Notes under the pieces: model-generated
What the model saw: the letters and a program-made list of their open reading frames with translations, nothing else
What the model was told of the DNA's origin: nothing
The model's database searches: none
Made by a program: the position numbers and the translations under genes
NCBI RefSeq assembly: GCF_003641205.1
Contig: NZ_CP032762.1
Location: 2,356,001-2,420,000 of the forward strand
Length of the DNA stretch: 64,000 nt
Direction of reading: 5' to 3'
From: Rhodococcus sp. P1Y
GTDB lineage: Bacteria > Actinomycetota > Actinomycetes > Mycobacteriales > Mycobacteriaceae
Part shown: piece by piece, positions 9,934-19,727 of the stretch
Layout of the letters: each line of letters starts with the position of its first letter
Numbering within the stretch: position 1 is the first letter of the stretch

Positions 9934-10835
9934 TGACGGTTGTGCTGCTCGATCCTGTCCGGCCGACAATGGTGCCAGCCGAGGCGATCGAATTCCTCAG
10001 TGGTGTAGTGCAGTTCACCGAGGAGGTTCCCGTGCGGACTCGGTGGCTGTTCTCGGGCACCGATGGTTCGACCGAGGTGCTGGTCAGTACCGATCCATCG
10101 AATCCAGACGTGAAAGAACGTGTTCGACGAGGCGAGCGCGTCATCTCGTCGCCCAAATTGCCCGGTGACGACCTGATCGCTGCAGTGGTGCTGATGGATC
10201 GGCTGCGTACCAGAGGCGGATGGGAGGGCGAGCAAACGCACGCCTCCTTGAGCGGCTACCTGTTGGAGGAAACGTACGAGCTCCTCGACGCCATCCACAG
10301 CGGCAATCTCGTCGACCTGAAGGAGGAGCTCGGCGACATCTTGTTGCAGGTGCTGTTCCACTCGCGGATTGCGCAGGACTATCCCGTGGATTCCTTCGAC
10401 ATCGACGGTGTCGCCGCCGGCTTGGTCACGAAACTGACCCATCGGAGTCCGCACCTCAGCGACGGTTCGACCGGCCCGATCGATGTTGTGGCGCAAGAGA
10501 AAGCGTGGGAAGAGAAGAAGGCGTCGGAGAAGGCGCGAGGGTCCTGCCTCGACGGAATAGCCTTGGCGCAGCCGGCACTGGCGTTGACGCAGAAGGTGAT
10601 CTCGCGCGCCAGTAAGGCCGGGCTGCCCGACGAGCTCGTTCCCGACGACCTGCGGGTCGTTCACATCGGTGTCGATCACAGCCACGGCGGTGAGAGCGCG
10701 GAAGATCTGTTGCGGCGCAACGTTCTGTCCTTCGCCGGCCGCATCCGCGAAGCCGAGAAGTCGGCCATCGTGCACGGGGCTCGGCCGGGGAATCTCACTG
10801 CCATCGAGTGGATCGAGAACTGGGGTCGGCGGTAG
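9930..10835 (+). CDS. mazG: Nucleoside triphosphate pyrophosphohydrolase MazG
   Basis: 301 aa. It hydrolyses (d)NTPs, including damaged ones, to NMP and PPi, a house-cleaning role. The core MazG helices show [10 protein letters not shown] and [16 protein letters not shown], the ExxE...ExxD metal-binding set, about residues 110-150. The N-terminal 80 residues are the actinobacterial extension. Translation can start at GTG 9930 or ATG 9933, both overlapping the mfd stop at 9931-9933, so it is coupled to mfd. The mfd-mazG order is conserved in mycobacteria. Confidence 0.95.
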   Translation: MMTVVLLDPVRPTMVPAEAIEFLSGVVQFTEEVPVRTRWLFSGTDGSTEVLVSTDPSNPDVKERVRRGERVISSPKLPGDDLIAAVVLMDRLRTRGGWEGEQTHASLSGYLLEETYELLDAIHSGNLVDLKEELGDILLQVLFHSRIAQDYPVDSFDIDGVAAGLVTKLTHRSPHLSDGSTGPIDVVAQEKAWEEKKASEKARGSCLDGIALAQPALALTQKVISRASKAGLPDELVPDDLRVVHIGVDHSHGGESAEDLLRRNVLSFAGRIREAEKSAIVHGARPGNLTAIEWIENWGRR

Positions 10836-10859
10836 TTTTCGCGGTTGGGTGGTTTGTTC

Positions 10860-10992
10860 GCTTGAATGGACCGTTGTAACTATCTGATCGTATGGATGGA
10901 CCATCCAAGCGATCAGCGGACCGGGCTCCGATCGCTTGAACGTCACATTCAAGCCATCTGTTCGTATGAATGGACCATTCAAGCGATCGGCG
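10860..10992. repeat. Palindromic repeat pair between convergent genes
   Basis: Two related units repeat at a 74-bp period: (T/C)ATCTG(A/T)TCGTATG, then a palindrome, then AAGCGATC(A/G)GCG. The palindromes are GGATGGACCATCC at 10894-10906 and GAATGGACCATTC at 10968-10980. The differing base pair is changed on both arms, so symmetry is kept. A third hairpin, GCTTGAA-N7-TTCAAGC, is at 10934-10954. The block fills the gap between mazG (+) and the RibD-like gene (-), and may act as a bidirectional terminator or be a miniature repetitive element. Confidence 0.75.
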
Positions 10993-10997
10993 ACGCC

Positions 10998-11639
10998 CTA
11001 CTTCCGCCAGAAAAGGTGGTGGGTGACGCCACTGGGGCTAGGGATGGCTTCGTGTTCGAAGCGATCGTTCAGTTCGTCCGGCGCATCCCAGAGCTTCAGA
11101 CCGGTCCCGAACTCGATAGGTGCGACGACGATGTGCATGGTGTCGACGAGGTCGGCGTCGAGGAACTCTCGGATGGTGGTGACGCCGCCGCCGAGACGTA
11201 CGTTCTTACCGTCTGCCGCAATCTTCGCATCCGCGAGAACCTGTGCTGCGTCCTTGTCGACGAAGTGAAACGTCGTATCGGACAATGTGATCGATGGGCG
11301 CTCGTGGTGAGTGAGTACGTAGACCGGTGTGTGGAAGGGTGGCTCATCTCCCCACCATCCCTGCCATTCGTGATCGGCCCACGGACCACGCTGAGGTCCG
11401 AACTTGTGCCGGCCCATGATCTCGGCGCCGATGTTGTTTCCGAAATCGCGCGCGAAGTGGTCGTCCAAACCACGGGAACCACCGGACCCGGCGTTACCAG
11501 GGAAGCTCGCTGTGGCGAAGAACCACTCCATCAATCGCAGATGGTCCAGGCCGAACGGACTCTCGAAGCTCTGGTCGGGCCCGGCCGCGATCCCGTCACT
11601 GGAAATGGTGAAATTCTGTACCCGAAGTAGCTGTTCCAC
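10998..11639 (-). CDS. Dihydrofolate reductase/RibD C-terminal domain family reductase
   Basis: 213 aa from GTG 11639; an upstream ATG at 11726 would add 29 residues without family character. The start VEQLLRVQNFTISSDGIAAG matches the usual opening beta strand and substrate loop of the RibD_C/DHFR-like family. NADPH-binding features appear as MGRHKFG and the LGGGVTTIREFLDADLVD segment near the C-terminus. These are stand-alone NAD(P)H reductases of mostly unknown substrate in actinobacteria. Monocistronic; convergent with mazG. The substrate is unknown. Confidence 0.82.
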   Translation of the reverse strand: MEQLLRVQNFTISSDGIAAGPDQSFESPFGLDHLRLMEWFFATASFPGNAGSGGSRGLDDHFARDFGNNIGAEIMGRHKFGPQRGPWADHEWQGWWGDEPPFHTPVYVLTHHERPSITLSDTTFHFVDKDAAQVLADAKIAADGKNVRLGGGVTTIREFLDADLVDTMHIVVAPIEFGTGLKLWDAPDELNDRFEHEAIPSPSGVTHHLFWRK

Positions 11640-11778
11640 GTGTGCTCCCGCCGTCGACGTTGCTTGTCCGAGGGTAGACCGGGCCGACGTCGTAAACTCA
11701 TCGCCCCTCCCGCATGAATGCGGCATCGCAACTGTCTAACCGTTGCAATATGACATTGATGCGGAACACACGCAGCGC

Positions 11779-13077
11779 TCACTCGAACAACGTCGAACCC
11801 CAGTAGTCCGATTCGCCCAACCCCGGGGGACAGGCGAAGACAGCCGACCCCACGTGCTGGATGTACTCGTTCAACAGGTCTTTGCGCGCCAGCGCCAACT
11901 GCAGAGGCACGAACTGCGTCAATGGATCCCGGCAGTAGGCGATGAAGAACAGCCCGGCGTCGAGGTGGCCGAAACCGTCGGATCCGTCGGTGAAGTTGTA
12001 ACCCCGACGCAGGATCTGGATGCCGCCGAGTTCTTCCTTCGACGCCAACCTCACATGTGCGTCCTTGTCGATCAGCAGGCCGTCCGGGCCCTTGGACTCC
12101 AGATCGAGCGGCTCGAACTCGTCCTTCAGTCCGTGCGGTGCACCAGTTCCCTTGCTACGCCCGATGACTCGTTCTTGCTCTTTCAGAGTCGTTCGGTCCC
12201 AGGATTCGATCAGCATGCGGATCCGTCGAGCAACCAGGTACGAGCCGCCTGCCATCCAGGGTTGGTCGTCGGCTTCCGAAACCCACACGAAGTCGTCGAG
12301 CAGGGAGGGGTCCTCGGCCTTGAGGTTGGCCGTTCCGTCCTTGAATCCGAAGAGATTTCGGGGGGTGGCTTGCGTTGTCGACGTCGACGACGTCCGCCCG
12401 AACCCGAGCTGCGACCATTTTACCGACACGGTTCCGAACCCGACGCGCGCCAAGTTGCGAATGGCATGTACGGCGACCTGGGGATCGTTGGCGCACGCCT
12501 GGATGCAGAGATCACCGCCGGAGCGTCGCGCATCGAGGTTGTCGGCTGGAAAGTGTTGGAGATCGGCCAACGAGGCAGGCTTGAAAGATTCCAAACCGAA
12601 CCGCGAGAACAACCCCGGCCCGAACCCGATCGTCAGTGTCAGCGATGACGCCGAAAGCCCCAGTGCTTCACCGGTATCGGTGGGCGGTTTGTATTCGCCT
12701 GCCCCGATGGCACCGTCGTCGAATGTCTCTTCGCCACGGACCATCCGCTCGGCCATCGCGGTCCACTCCTTCAGGAGAGCGACGAAGTCGTCCCGAGAAT
12801 CGGTGGTGATGTCGAAGGCCACGAAGTGCATCCGGTCCTGGGCGGGCGTGACGATGCCGGCCTGGTGGGCACCCCGAAATTCGACGACGTCGGTTGCCGG
12901 CGGCTCGGATCCCGACGCCACCGCGTGACCTGCGACGGCCCCGACGCCGACGAGAGCCGCCCCGGTCCCGAGGGCTCCGAACAGGCGTCGCCGAGAAAAA
13001 CCGGAGCCCGAAGTCGCAGCCGGAGAGCTGGGCTCTCCGGCTGGACCTGACTCAGAATTATTGTCCTGCAACGACAC
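11779..13077 (-). CDS. efeB: Tat-exported DyP-type haem peroxidase EfeB
   Basis: 432 aa. The N-terminus carries a twin-arginine signal (SRRRLFG followed by a hydrophobic stretch to about residue 58), so it acts outside the membrane. The DyP-specific motif GFKDGT is near residue 250, and the distal Arg and proximal His segments follow in the C-terminal ferredoxin-like domain. In the EfeUOB system EfeB oxidises ferrous iron or handles haem for uptake. The ATG at 13077 lies inside the end of efeO (20-bp overlap), so it is the third gene of the operon. Confidence 0.95.
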   Translation of the reverse strand: MSLQDNNSESGPAGEPSSPAATSGSGFSRRRLFGALGTGAALVGVGAVAGHAVASGSEPPATDVVEFRGAHQAGIVTPAQDRMHFVAFDITTDSRDDFVALLKEWTAMAERMVRGEETFDDGAIGAGEYKPPTDTGEALGLSASSLTLTIGFGPGLFSRFGLESFKPASLADLQHFPADNLDARRSGGDLCIQACANDPQVAVHAIRNLARVGFGTVSVKWSQLGFGRTSSTSTTQATPRNLFGFKDGTANLKAEDPSLLDDFVWVSEADDQPWMAGGSYLVARRIRMLIESWDRTTLKEQERVIGRSKGTGAPHGLKDEFEPLDLESKGPDGLLIDKDAHVRLASKEELGGIQILRRGYNFTDGSDGFGHLDAGLFFIAYCRDPLTQFVPLQLALARKDLLNEYIQHVGSAVFACPPGLGESDYWGSTLFE

Positions 13078-14206
13078 CCTGCACCTGACTCACTTCGGCG
13101 GACAATGCGTCGATCTTGTTTGAAAGTTCTTGGCGCTGTGGCTCGGTCACGGTGTCGTAGAACACGAAGCCGTCACCACTACGGTACTTGGCCAGTTCGG
13201 CGTCGAGCTCGGCGAAGCGGGCGTCGATCGTGGTGCCGAGTTGTGCGTCGTTCTGGTCGATGATGGGTCGGACTGCCGCGACCGCTGCCTGCGAGCCGTC
13301 GACGTTGGCCTGGAAGTCCCAGAGGTCGGTGTGGGAGAAGAAGTCCTCTTCGCCGCTGATCTTGGTCTTCGCGACCTCGTCGAGCAGCCCTTGGGCACCG
13401 CCGGCGACCTGAATCGGGTCGACCGTGAAGTCTTCGGCTTTGACCTTGTCGGCCAGCTCGGTGATGTCGGCCTGAAGCTGATCGGCCATCGCATTGGTAT
13501 CGGGCTGAAGTCCCTGCGTCCACAGGTCCTTTTCGATGCGGTGGAAGCCGGTCCACTCGGCACCGGGCTCGACATCGGGCTCGCGGAGGTCGATGCGCGG
13601 GTCGAGATCGTCCGGGAAGCTCTCGGCGACAGGCTCGATGCGCTCGTAGTAGCTACGAACGACGGGGAACTGAGCCTTGGCGGATTCGATGTCGCCTTCC
13701 TTCACCGACGCCACGAACTGCGCGGTGGTCTCCTGGAGTGCGTCGACCTGGCTGACGACGTAGCGCTTGTAGCCGGACGCCGCCTCCTCGAGCAAGCCGT
13801 CGTCGTCGGCTTGGCGAACTGCGTCGCCGGTGACGACGAAGTCCGCGCGGACGCCGTCGCCGACCATGCCTGCCTTGCAGGCGGTTTGGTACGTGCCCGG
13901 GTCGGGAAGTGCCACGATGAGCTGACGCGTCAGGCCGGGTCCGATGTTCTCGACCTCACCCATGACGCGGTCGCCTTCGCCGTAGACGTAGAACTCGGTG
14001 ACCTTGTTGCCGTTGTTCGTGATCTGGAACGTCGAGTTGCCGGTGACACCCTCGGCGCTCGCGACATCGCACGTGGTGTCCGTCGCGGTGACGGCAATGT
14101 CCTCCGCGCTCGCCTCGGACGAGGACTTCTCGGTACAACCGGCCAGTGCGAGCGGCAGGACCGCTACTGCGGCCAGAGCGAAAGTGGTACGACGCATCGG
14201 GGACAT
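13058..14206 (-). CDS. efeO: Iron-uptake lipoprotein EfeO (cupredoxin plus M75 domain)
   Basis: 382 aa from ATG 14206; a second ATG at 14197 is possible. A lipoprotein signal with lipobox ALAGC anchors it outside the membrane. Next comes a cupredoxin-like domain (about 35-130), then the helical peptidase-M75 domain with FHRIEKDLW holding the HxxE metal site. It binds iron periplasmically and delivers it to EfeU. The frame is open upstream to 15439, but that stretch is the shadow of efeU: the lipoprotein signal fixes the true start. The gene sits 5 nt after the efeU stop. Confidence 0.95.
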   Translation of the reverse strand: MSPMRRTTFALAAVAVLPLALAGCTEKSSSEASAEDIAVTATDTTCDVASAEGVTGNSTFQITNNGNKVTEFYVYGEGDRVMGEVENIGPGLTRQLIVALPDPGTYQTACKAGMVGDGVRADFVVTGDAVRQADDDGLLEEAASGYKRYVVSQVDALQETTAQFVASVKEGDIESAKAQFPVVRSYYERIEPVAESFPDDLDPRIDLREPDVEPGAEWTGFHRIEKDLWTQGLQPDTNAMADQLQADITELADKVKAEDFTVDPIQVAGGAQGLLDEVAKTKISGEEDFFSHTDLWDFQANVDGSQAAVAAVRPIIDQNDAQLGTTIDARFAELDAELAKYRSGDGFVFYDTVTEPQRQELSNKIDALSAEVSQVQGVVAGQ

Positions 14207-14211
14207 GCCTT

Positions 14212-15072
14212 TCAAGAGACGGTCGCTGGAACGCGAACCGGTCGGAGAAACAGGAAGAGAACGATGACGAGATAGAAGAACCAGCCGACGGCTTGGAGCG
14301 CTGTCGGCTCGGGCCGGAAGTTGAAGATGCCGGCGAGCACGGTTCCGTACCAGCTCGAGGCGTCGTAATGCGCGGTGATGTCGAACGCGATGGAACTGCC
14401 GCCAGGCAGCAAACCGCCGATCTGCAACGCACGGATTCCGTACGCGAGGATGCCCGCCGCTACGACGATCAAGAAGATGCCGGTGTACTTGAAGAACACG
14501 GCGAAGTTGATGCGGATGGCGCCGAAGTACAGAAAGACCGTCAAGATTGCGGCGACGACTATTCCCAGAAGAAGTCCGAGCAGTGGCCACAGGCTGCCGT
14601 TCGCGTTCTCCGCGTACCCGACCATCAGCAATGCGGTTTCGACGCCTTCGCGGCCGACGGCGAAGAACGCGAGCGACAGTACCGCGATCGGCCCGACGGT
14701 CAACGCTCGCTCCATGCCCGAGCGAAGCTCGCCCGACATGTCCTTGGCTGCCGTTCGCATCCACAGGACCATGGCGGTGACGATCGCGACCGCAACCAGT
14801 GAGGCGAGGCCCGCGATGATCTCTGCGGTGAGACCGGTGACCGTCGAGGTGCCGTAGTGGATGACGAAGAAGATCAGCGCGACCATCGCGACGGCGGTTG
14901 CGACACCCAGCCAGACCCATTTCAGAGCGTCGCGACGATCGGCTTTGACGAGAAGCGCCACCAGGATCATGACGACGATCCCGGTCTCGAGTCCTTCGCG
15001 GAGCCCGATCAACCCACTTCCAAACATCTGAGTGGCGATCGAAGGCGCCGAACCGGCAGCGAGTACGGACAC
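14212..15072 (-). CDS. efeU: FTR1-family iron permease EfeU
   Basis: 286 aa from GTG 15072, chosen because AGGAG lies 8 nt upstream and the protein then opens MSVLAAGSAPSIATQMFGSG; the longer reading from 15156 lacks an SD. Seven hydrophobic segments are visible. Both FTR1 iron motifs are present: LREGLETG near the N-terminus and GREGVETALL in the middle. It imports ferric/ferrous iron together with EfeO and EfeB encoded downstream. It is the first gene of the operon, divergent from the lytic transglycosylase gene, with iron-box-like sequence in the shared promoter region. Confidence 0.95.
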   Translation of the reverse strand: MSVLAAGSAPSIATQMFGSGLIGLREGLETGIVVMILVALLVKADRRDALKWVWLGVATAVAMVALIFFVIHYGTSTVTGLTAEIIAGLASLVAVAIVTAMVLWMRTAAKDMSGELRSGMERALTVGPIAVLSLAFFAVGREGVETALLMVGYAENANGSLWPLLGLLLGIVVAAILTVFLYFGAIRINFAVFFKYTGIFLIVVAAGILAYGIRALQIGGLLPGGSSIAFDITAHYDASSWYGTVLAGIFNFRPEPTALQAVGWFFYLVIVLFLFLRPVRVPATVS

Positions 15073-15153
15073 GGGTAGTGCTCCTGGAAAATGGAAACAA
15101 GGGTAGGCGACCCTCATGTGGATGATTGAAAACATACACCCTCGATTGAAGTG

Positions 15154-15205
15154 CAAACCTGGTTTGACCTGCTCTTACACGGCTCTTTAGGTTCTTATTA
15201 CCTTT
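15154..15205. promoter_or_regulatory. Palindrome and IdeR/DtxR-like box in the efeUOB divergent promoter
   Basis: CAAACCTGGTTTG (15154-15166) is a perfect 13-bp palindrome. TTAGGTTCTTATTACCTTT (15187-15205) agrees with the mycobacterial IdeR consensus (TTAGGTTAGGCTAACCTAA) at 12 of 19 positions, best in the left half and in ACCT of the right half. Iron repression of efeU is known in other bacteria; control by IdeR here is an inference. Confidence 0.45.
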
Positions 15206-15215
15206 GGTGTGCAGG

Positions 15216-15950
15216 ATGGGTGGAGTGAAGAACCGTCTTGGCTGGATGATCGCTGTGCTCTCGGCGGGACTGATGGTCGCCGCCTGCGGGTCGTCGGAGC
15301 CGCCTCGCGTCATCCCCGAGGGCATTCCGCCGGGGGCAGGAACGCCCGTCCCCGAGATCGATTTCAACGCGATGGGCCGGACGGCTGATCTACTGCTGGC
15401 TTGGGCGGAACCGCAAGGGGACGCGCTGAACATCTCCACACCGGCCCTGGCGGCCTACGGCCACGCGGCAGCAATCATGTCCGATACTTCGCCTGGCTGC
15501 GGCATCGCCTGGACAACCCTCGCCGGGATCGGCTTCATCGAGAGCAGGCACGGCACGTACCAGGGTTCGTCCGTCGCGCCCGACGGCACCGTCGCTCCTC
15601 CTATTCGAGGAATCCCGCTCGACGGCGGCCCCGGCGTCGCCGAAATTCCGGATACCGACGGCGGTGCGATGGACGGCGACCCAGTCCACGACAGGGCCAT
15701 GGGGCCGATGCAGTTCATCCCGGAGACCTGGAAGAAATGGGGCGTCGACGCCAACGGCGACGGCATCGCCAATCCGGACAACCTCGACGACGCAGCACTC
15801 ACAGCGGCGAGATACCTGTGCGCCCGCGGCGGGGACCTGAAGACAGCGGAAGGTTGGGAGCGGGCCCTCTTGGCCTACAACCAATCCGGCGTCTATCTCC
15901 GAGATGTGCGCGACGCGGCAGCCGCTTACTCTGTTGGAACCAGCGCCTGA
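15216..15950 (+). CDS. Lytic murein transglycosylase lipoprotein (SLT_2 type)
   Basis: 244 aa. The start could be TTG 15204, ATG 15216 or GTG 15225; I chose ATG because all three keep the signal peptide and GCAGG precedes it. Lipobox VAAC anchors it outside the membrane. The transglycosylase core has GIGFIESRHGTYQG with the catalytic Glu, MGPMQFIPETWKKWG, a DANGDGIANPDNLDDA calcium-like loop, and an AARYLCARGGDL helix. It cleaves peptidoglycan glycan strands without hydrolysis. Divergent from efeU; the two share a 140-bp promoter region. Confidence 0.9.
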   Translation: MGGVKNRLGWMIAVLSAGLMVAACGSSEPPRVIPEGIPPGAGTPVPEIDFNAMGRTADLLLAWAEPQGDALNISTPALAAYGHAAAIMSDTSPGCGIAWTTLAGIGFIESRHGTYQGSSVAPDGTVAPPIRGIPLDGGPGVAEIPDTDGGAMDGDPVHDRAMGPMQFIPETWKKWGVDANGDGIANPDNLDDAALTAARYLCARGGDLKTAEGWERALLAYNQSGVYLRDVRDAAAAYSVGTSA

Positions 15951-15958
15951 CAAAAAGT

Positions 15959-16000
15959 GGTCACTCCGCAGGCTCCGCTCCCGCGAGGCGCGAGCGTGAC
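15959..16000 (+). repeat. Third copy of the 3'-end repeat, after the transglycosylase gene
   Basis: GGTCACTCCGCAGGCTCC and the following CGCTCCCGC match the units behind prs base for base over 26 bp. The copy starts 8 nt after the stop codon. Its outer ends GTCAC (15960-15964) and GTGAC (15996-16000) are complementary, so the copy can fold into a long GC-rich hairpin. Confidence 0.8.
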
Positions 16001-16014
16001 GGCAGAGCGGCTAG

Positions 16015-17352
<1,338 letters not shown>

Positions 17353-17393
17353 TTTTCAGCTCGGCTTTGAAGTGAGATGCGCGAAGGTGGGTC

Positions 17394-18077
17394 ATGGCGG
17401 CACGACGAGGAAGACCAGGAACAAGTCCGAACGGACCTGATCCTCGGCCTCGTGGCCGCTCGGCTTCGCGGAATCGGTCGGCCTGGGCTGCGTCGGGAAA
17501 CCAACCCAGCTCCGGTCAACCGGCTCCCGAACCTTCCGACCAGGCGCGCGACGCCGTCGTCGGGGGTAAGGCAGCACCCAGGCGTGTCGCAGCCCGCGAT
17601 TCCTCCGGCGGAGGCGAGCGCACATTCTTCGGGCTCTCGACGGCTCGTGCCGTCATCCTCGCGGTGGTGGTGTGCGCGTTGGCGTTGACCCTGGCAATGC
17701 CACTCCGGACGTATTTCTCGCAGCGGGCGGAATTGGATCAGGTGGCTGCCGAGCGTAAAGACCTTCAAGCTCAGGTCGACGCGCTCGCGCTCGAAAAGAC
17801 TCAACTCAACGACCCGACGCGCATTGCCGCGGAGGCTCGTACTCGGTTGCGGTGGGTCATGCCGGGGGAGACGCCGTACACGGTTCAGCTGCCGGGCGAC
17901 GTCGGACCGACCGTAGAAGAGGCCGACGCTGCCAAGAAGTCCGAGGGTCCCTGGTACCGGGACCTGTGGGAATCCGCGGTGCAACCGCAAGGACCAGTCG
18001 AAGAACCAGAATTGGTGCCGGACCGGGCTGTACTTCCCGAGCCGGCTCCCGAAATCGAAGGAGGACCGGTCGGGTGA
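17394..18077 (+). CDS. ftsB: FtsB/DivIC-family septum formation initiator
   Basis: 227 aa. The first 75 residues are basic, Pro/Ser/Gly-rich and cytoplasmic. One transmembrane helix (about 82-102: TARAVILAVVVCALALTLAM) is followed by a coiled coil (QRAELDQVAAERKDLQAQVD) with the conserved end RIAAEARTRLRWVMPGET. This single-pass topology is that of FtsB, which bridges FtsQ and FtsL in the divisome. The long N-terminal and acidic C-terminal extensions are typical of mycolata. The stop overlaps the next start by 4 bp. Confidence 0.9.
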   Translation: MAARRGRPGTSPNGPDPRPRGRSASRNRSAWAASGNQPSSGQPAPEPSDQARDAVVGGKAAPRRVAARDSSGGGERTFFGLSTARAVILAVVVCALALTLAMPLRTYFSQRAELDQVAAERKDLQAQVDALALEKTQLNDPTRIAAEARTRLRWVMPGETPYTVQLPGDVGPTVEEADAAKKSEGPWYRDLWESAVQPQGPVEEPELVPDRAVLPEPAPEIEGGPVG

Positions 18078-18601
18078 GCTCGGCAGTCTCGAAGGAAGAT
18101 CTCGACGCCGTAGCGGCTCAACTCGGACGTGAACCTCGCGGCGTGCTGGAGATCGCGTACCGGTCTCCCGACGGTCGCCCCGGCGTCGTGAAAACCGCCC
18201 CCAAGCTGCCCGACGGCACCCCGTTTCCCACGCTGTTCTACCTGACCGATCCGCGGCTGACGGCCGAGGCGAGCCGTCAGGAATCTGCCGGTGTCATGCG
18301 GGAGATGACGTCGCGGTTGTCCGAGGACGAGGAATTGGCGGCCGGATATCGGCGCGCACACGAGTCGTACTTGGCCGAGCGTAACGACATAGAATCCCTC
18401 GGAACGGATTTCACCGGCGGCGGAATGCCCGATCGAGTGAAATGCCTGCACGTTCTAATCGCGCATTCGCTCGCGAAGGGCCCGGGTCTGAACCCGCTCG
18501 GTGACGAATCGGTGGCGCTGGCCGCCGAGAACTCGTTGCGGGGCACCGCTATTCCGGCCGACTGGCCCACCATCGCCGAACTACGCGGAGAGAATTCATG
18601 A
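18074..18601 (+). CDS. DUF501 family protein
   Basis: 175 aa from GTG 18074, whose GTGA overlaps the ftsB stop; the frame upstream of this is a shadow of ftsB. Recognised as DUF501 by GREPRGVLEIAYRSPDGRPGVVKTAPKLPDGTPFPTLFYLT (start of domain) and by GMPDRVKCLHVLIAHSLA (middle). Function is unknown. The family sits between ftsB and ppx throughout actinobacteria, and the last 4 bases overlap the ppx start. Confidence 0.93.
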   Translation: MSSAVSKEDLDAVAAQLGREPRGVLEIAYRSPDGRPGVVKTAPKLPDGTPFPTLFYLTDPRLTAEASRQESAGVMREMTSRLSEDEELAAGYRRAHESYLAERNDIESLGTDFTGGGMPDRVKCLHVLIAHSLAKGPGLNPLGDESVALAAENSLRGTAIPADWPTIAELRGENS

Positions 18602-19536
18602 CTCGGGTAGCAGCCATCGACTGCGGTACCAACTCCATCAGGCTCCTCGTCGCCGACATCAAAGACGGTGTCCTGACGGATGTGGCCCGCGAGATGCGCG
18701 TCGTGCGGCTCGGCCAAGGCGTCGACGCGACGGGTGCCTTTGCACCCGAGGCGATCGAGCGCACCAGAGTGGCGCTGGAAGAATACGCCGGGATCATCCG
18801 TGAGACAGGTGCGTCCGCGCTGCGCATGGTGGCCACCTCGGCCACTCGCGATGCGTCCAACCGCGACGACTTCTTCGCGATGACGCGCGACATTCTCGAT
18901 CCGATCGTGCCGGGCTCGGTCGCCGAGGTCATCACCGGCGACGAAGAGGCGCGACTGTCGTTCGCCGGTGCGGTCGGCGAACTCGATGCTGCCGGTGCAC
19001 CTTTCGTGGTCGTGGACTTGGGAGGCGGCTCGACCGAACTCGTTCTGGGCGACCGTAAGGGTGTTCGAGCGGCATACTCCGCCAACATCGGCTGCGTCCG
19101 CTTGACCGAACGGTTCCTGTACAGCGACCCTCCCGCCGCCGACGAGATCGCCGCTGCACGTGCGTATGCCCGCGAAAAGCTGGAGGAAGCGTTCGAGGAC
19201 GTCCCCATCGGCGACGCGACCAGCTGGGTCGGCGTGGCGGGCACCATGACCACTATCGCGGCGATTGCGTCGGGTCTGCCGGAGTACGACGCGGAGAAGG
19301 TGCACCTGACGCGAGTGTCGTTCGAGGACCTGTTCGAGGTGTGCGATCGACTCGTCGGAATGACCCGCGCGGAGCGAGCAGCGTTGGGCCCCATGCATCC
19401 TGGACGGGTCGATGTCATCGGAGGCGGATCGATCGTTTGTAGCGTGTTGGCCGAGGAGTTCGAGCGTCGCGGGGCTGTCAGCACTCTTGTAGTCAGTGAG
19501 CACGACATTCTCGACGGGATCGCCCTGAGCGTGTAG
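18598..19536 (+). CDS. ppx: Exopolyphosphatase / pppGpp phosphohydrolase family
   Basis: 312 aa, the short actinobacterial two-domain form. It belongs to the ASKHA fold: IDCGTNSIRLLVAD opens the protein and VVVDLGGGSTELVLG is the phosphate-2 motif near residue 140. Family members hydrolyse polyphosphate and/or convert pppGpp to ppGpp; sequence alone does not decide which. It overlaps DUF501 by 4 bp and closes the operon, followed by a perfect hairpin at 19555-19586. Confidence 0.93.
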   Translation: MTRVAAIDCGTNSIRLLVADIKDGVLTDVAREMRVVRLGQGVDATGAFAPEAIERTRVALEEYAGIIRETGASALRMVATSATRDASNRDDFFAMTRDILDPIVPGSVAEVITGDEEARLSFAGAVGELDAAGAPFVVVDLGGGSTELVLGDRKGVRAAYSANIGCVRLTERFLYSDPPAADEIAAARAYAREKLEEAFEDVPIGDATSWVGVAGTMTTIAAIASGLPEYDAEKVHLTRVSFEDLFEVCDRLVGMTRAERAALGPMHPGRVDVIGGGSIVCSVLAEEFERRGAVSTLVVSEHDILDGIALSV

Positions 19537-19554
19537 CGGCTCCGCCGCCCGTGC

Positions 19555-19586
19555 GCGCGTAGTTACCGCCCGACGTAACTACGCGC
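19555..19586 (+). terminator. 12-bp perfect hairpin behind ppx
   Basis: GCGCGTAGTTAC (19555-19566) and GTAACTACGCGC (19575-19586) pair perfectly around an 8-nt loop, 18 nt after the ppx stop. No T-run follows, so it would be an actinobacterial stem-only terminator or a repetitive palindrome. A second weaker hairpin, CCTGCG/CGCAGG, lies at about 19600-19625. Confidence 0.6.
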
Positions 19587-19727
19587 TCACCGAGGGTGAC
19601 CTGCGGTTTCTGCAGAATCGCAGGTCCCACCTGCGGCGATGCGCCTTGCATCGGTGTCCGACTCGGTGAACTCTGTGACGTGAGACACGGCAGGGCTGGG
19701 TCACTGACGCCGAAACGAGGATCACCG

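Noticed and set aside
14207..15439. Long 5' extension of the efeO frame
   Set aside because: The extension overlaps efeU in another frame and is Arg-rich; the lipoprotein signal at 14206 marks the true start.
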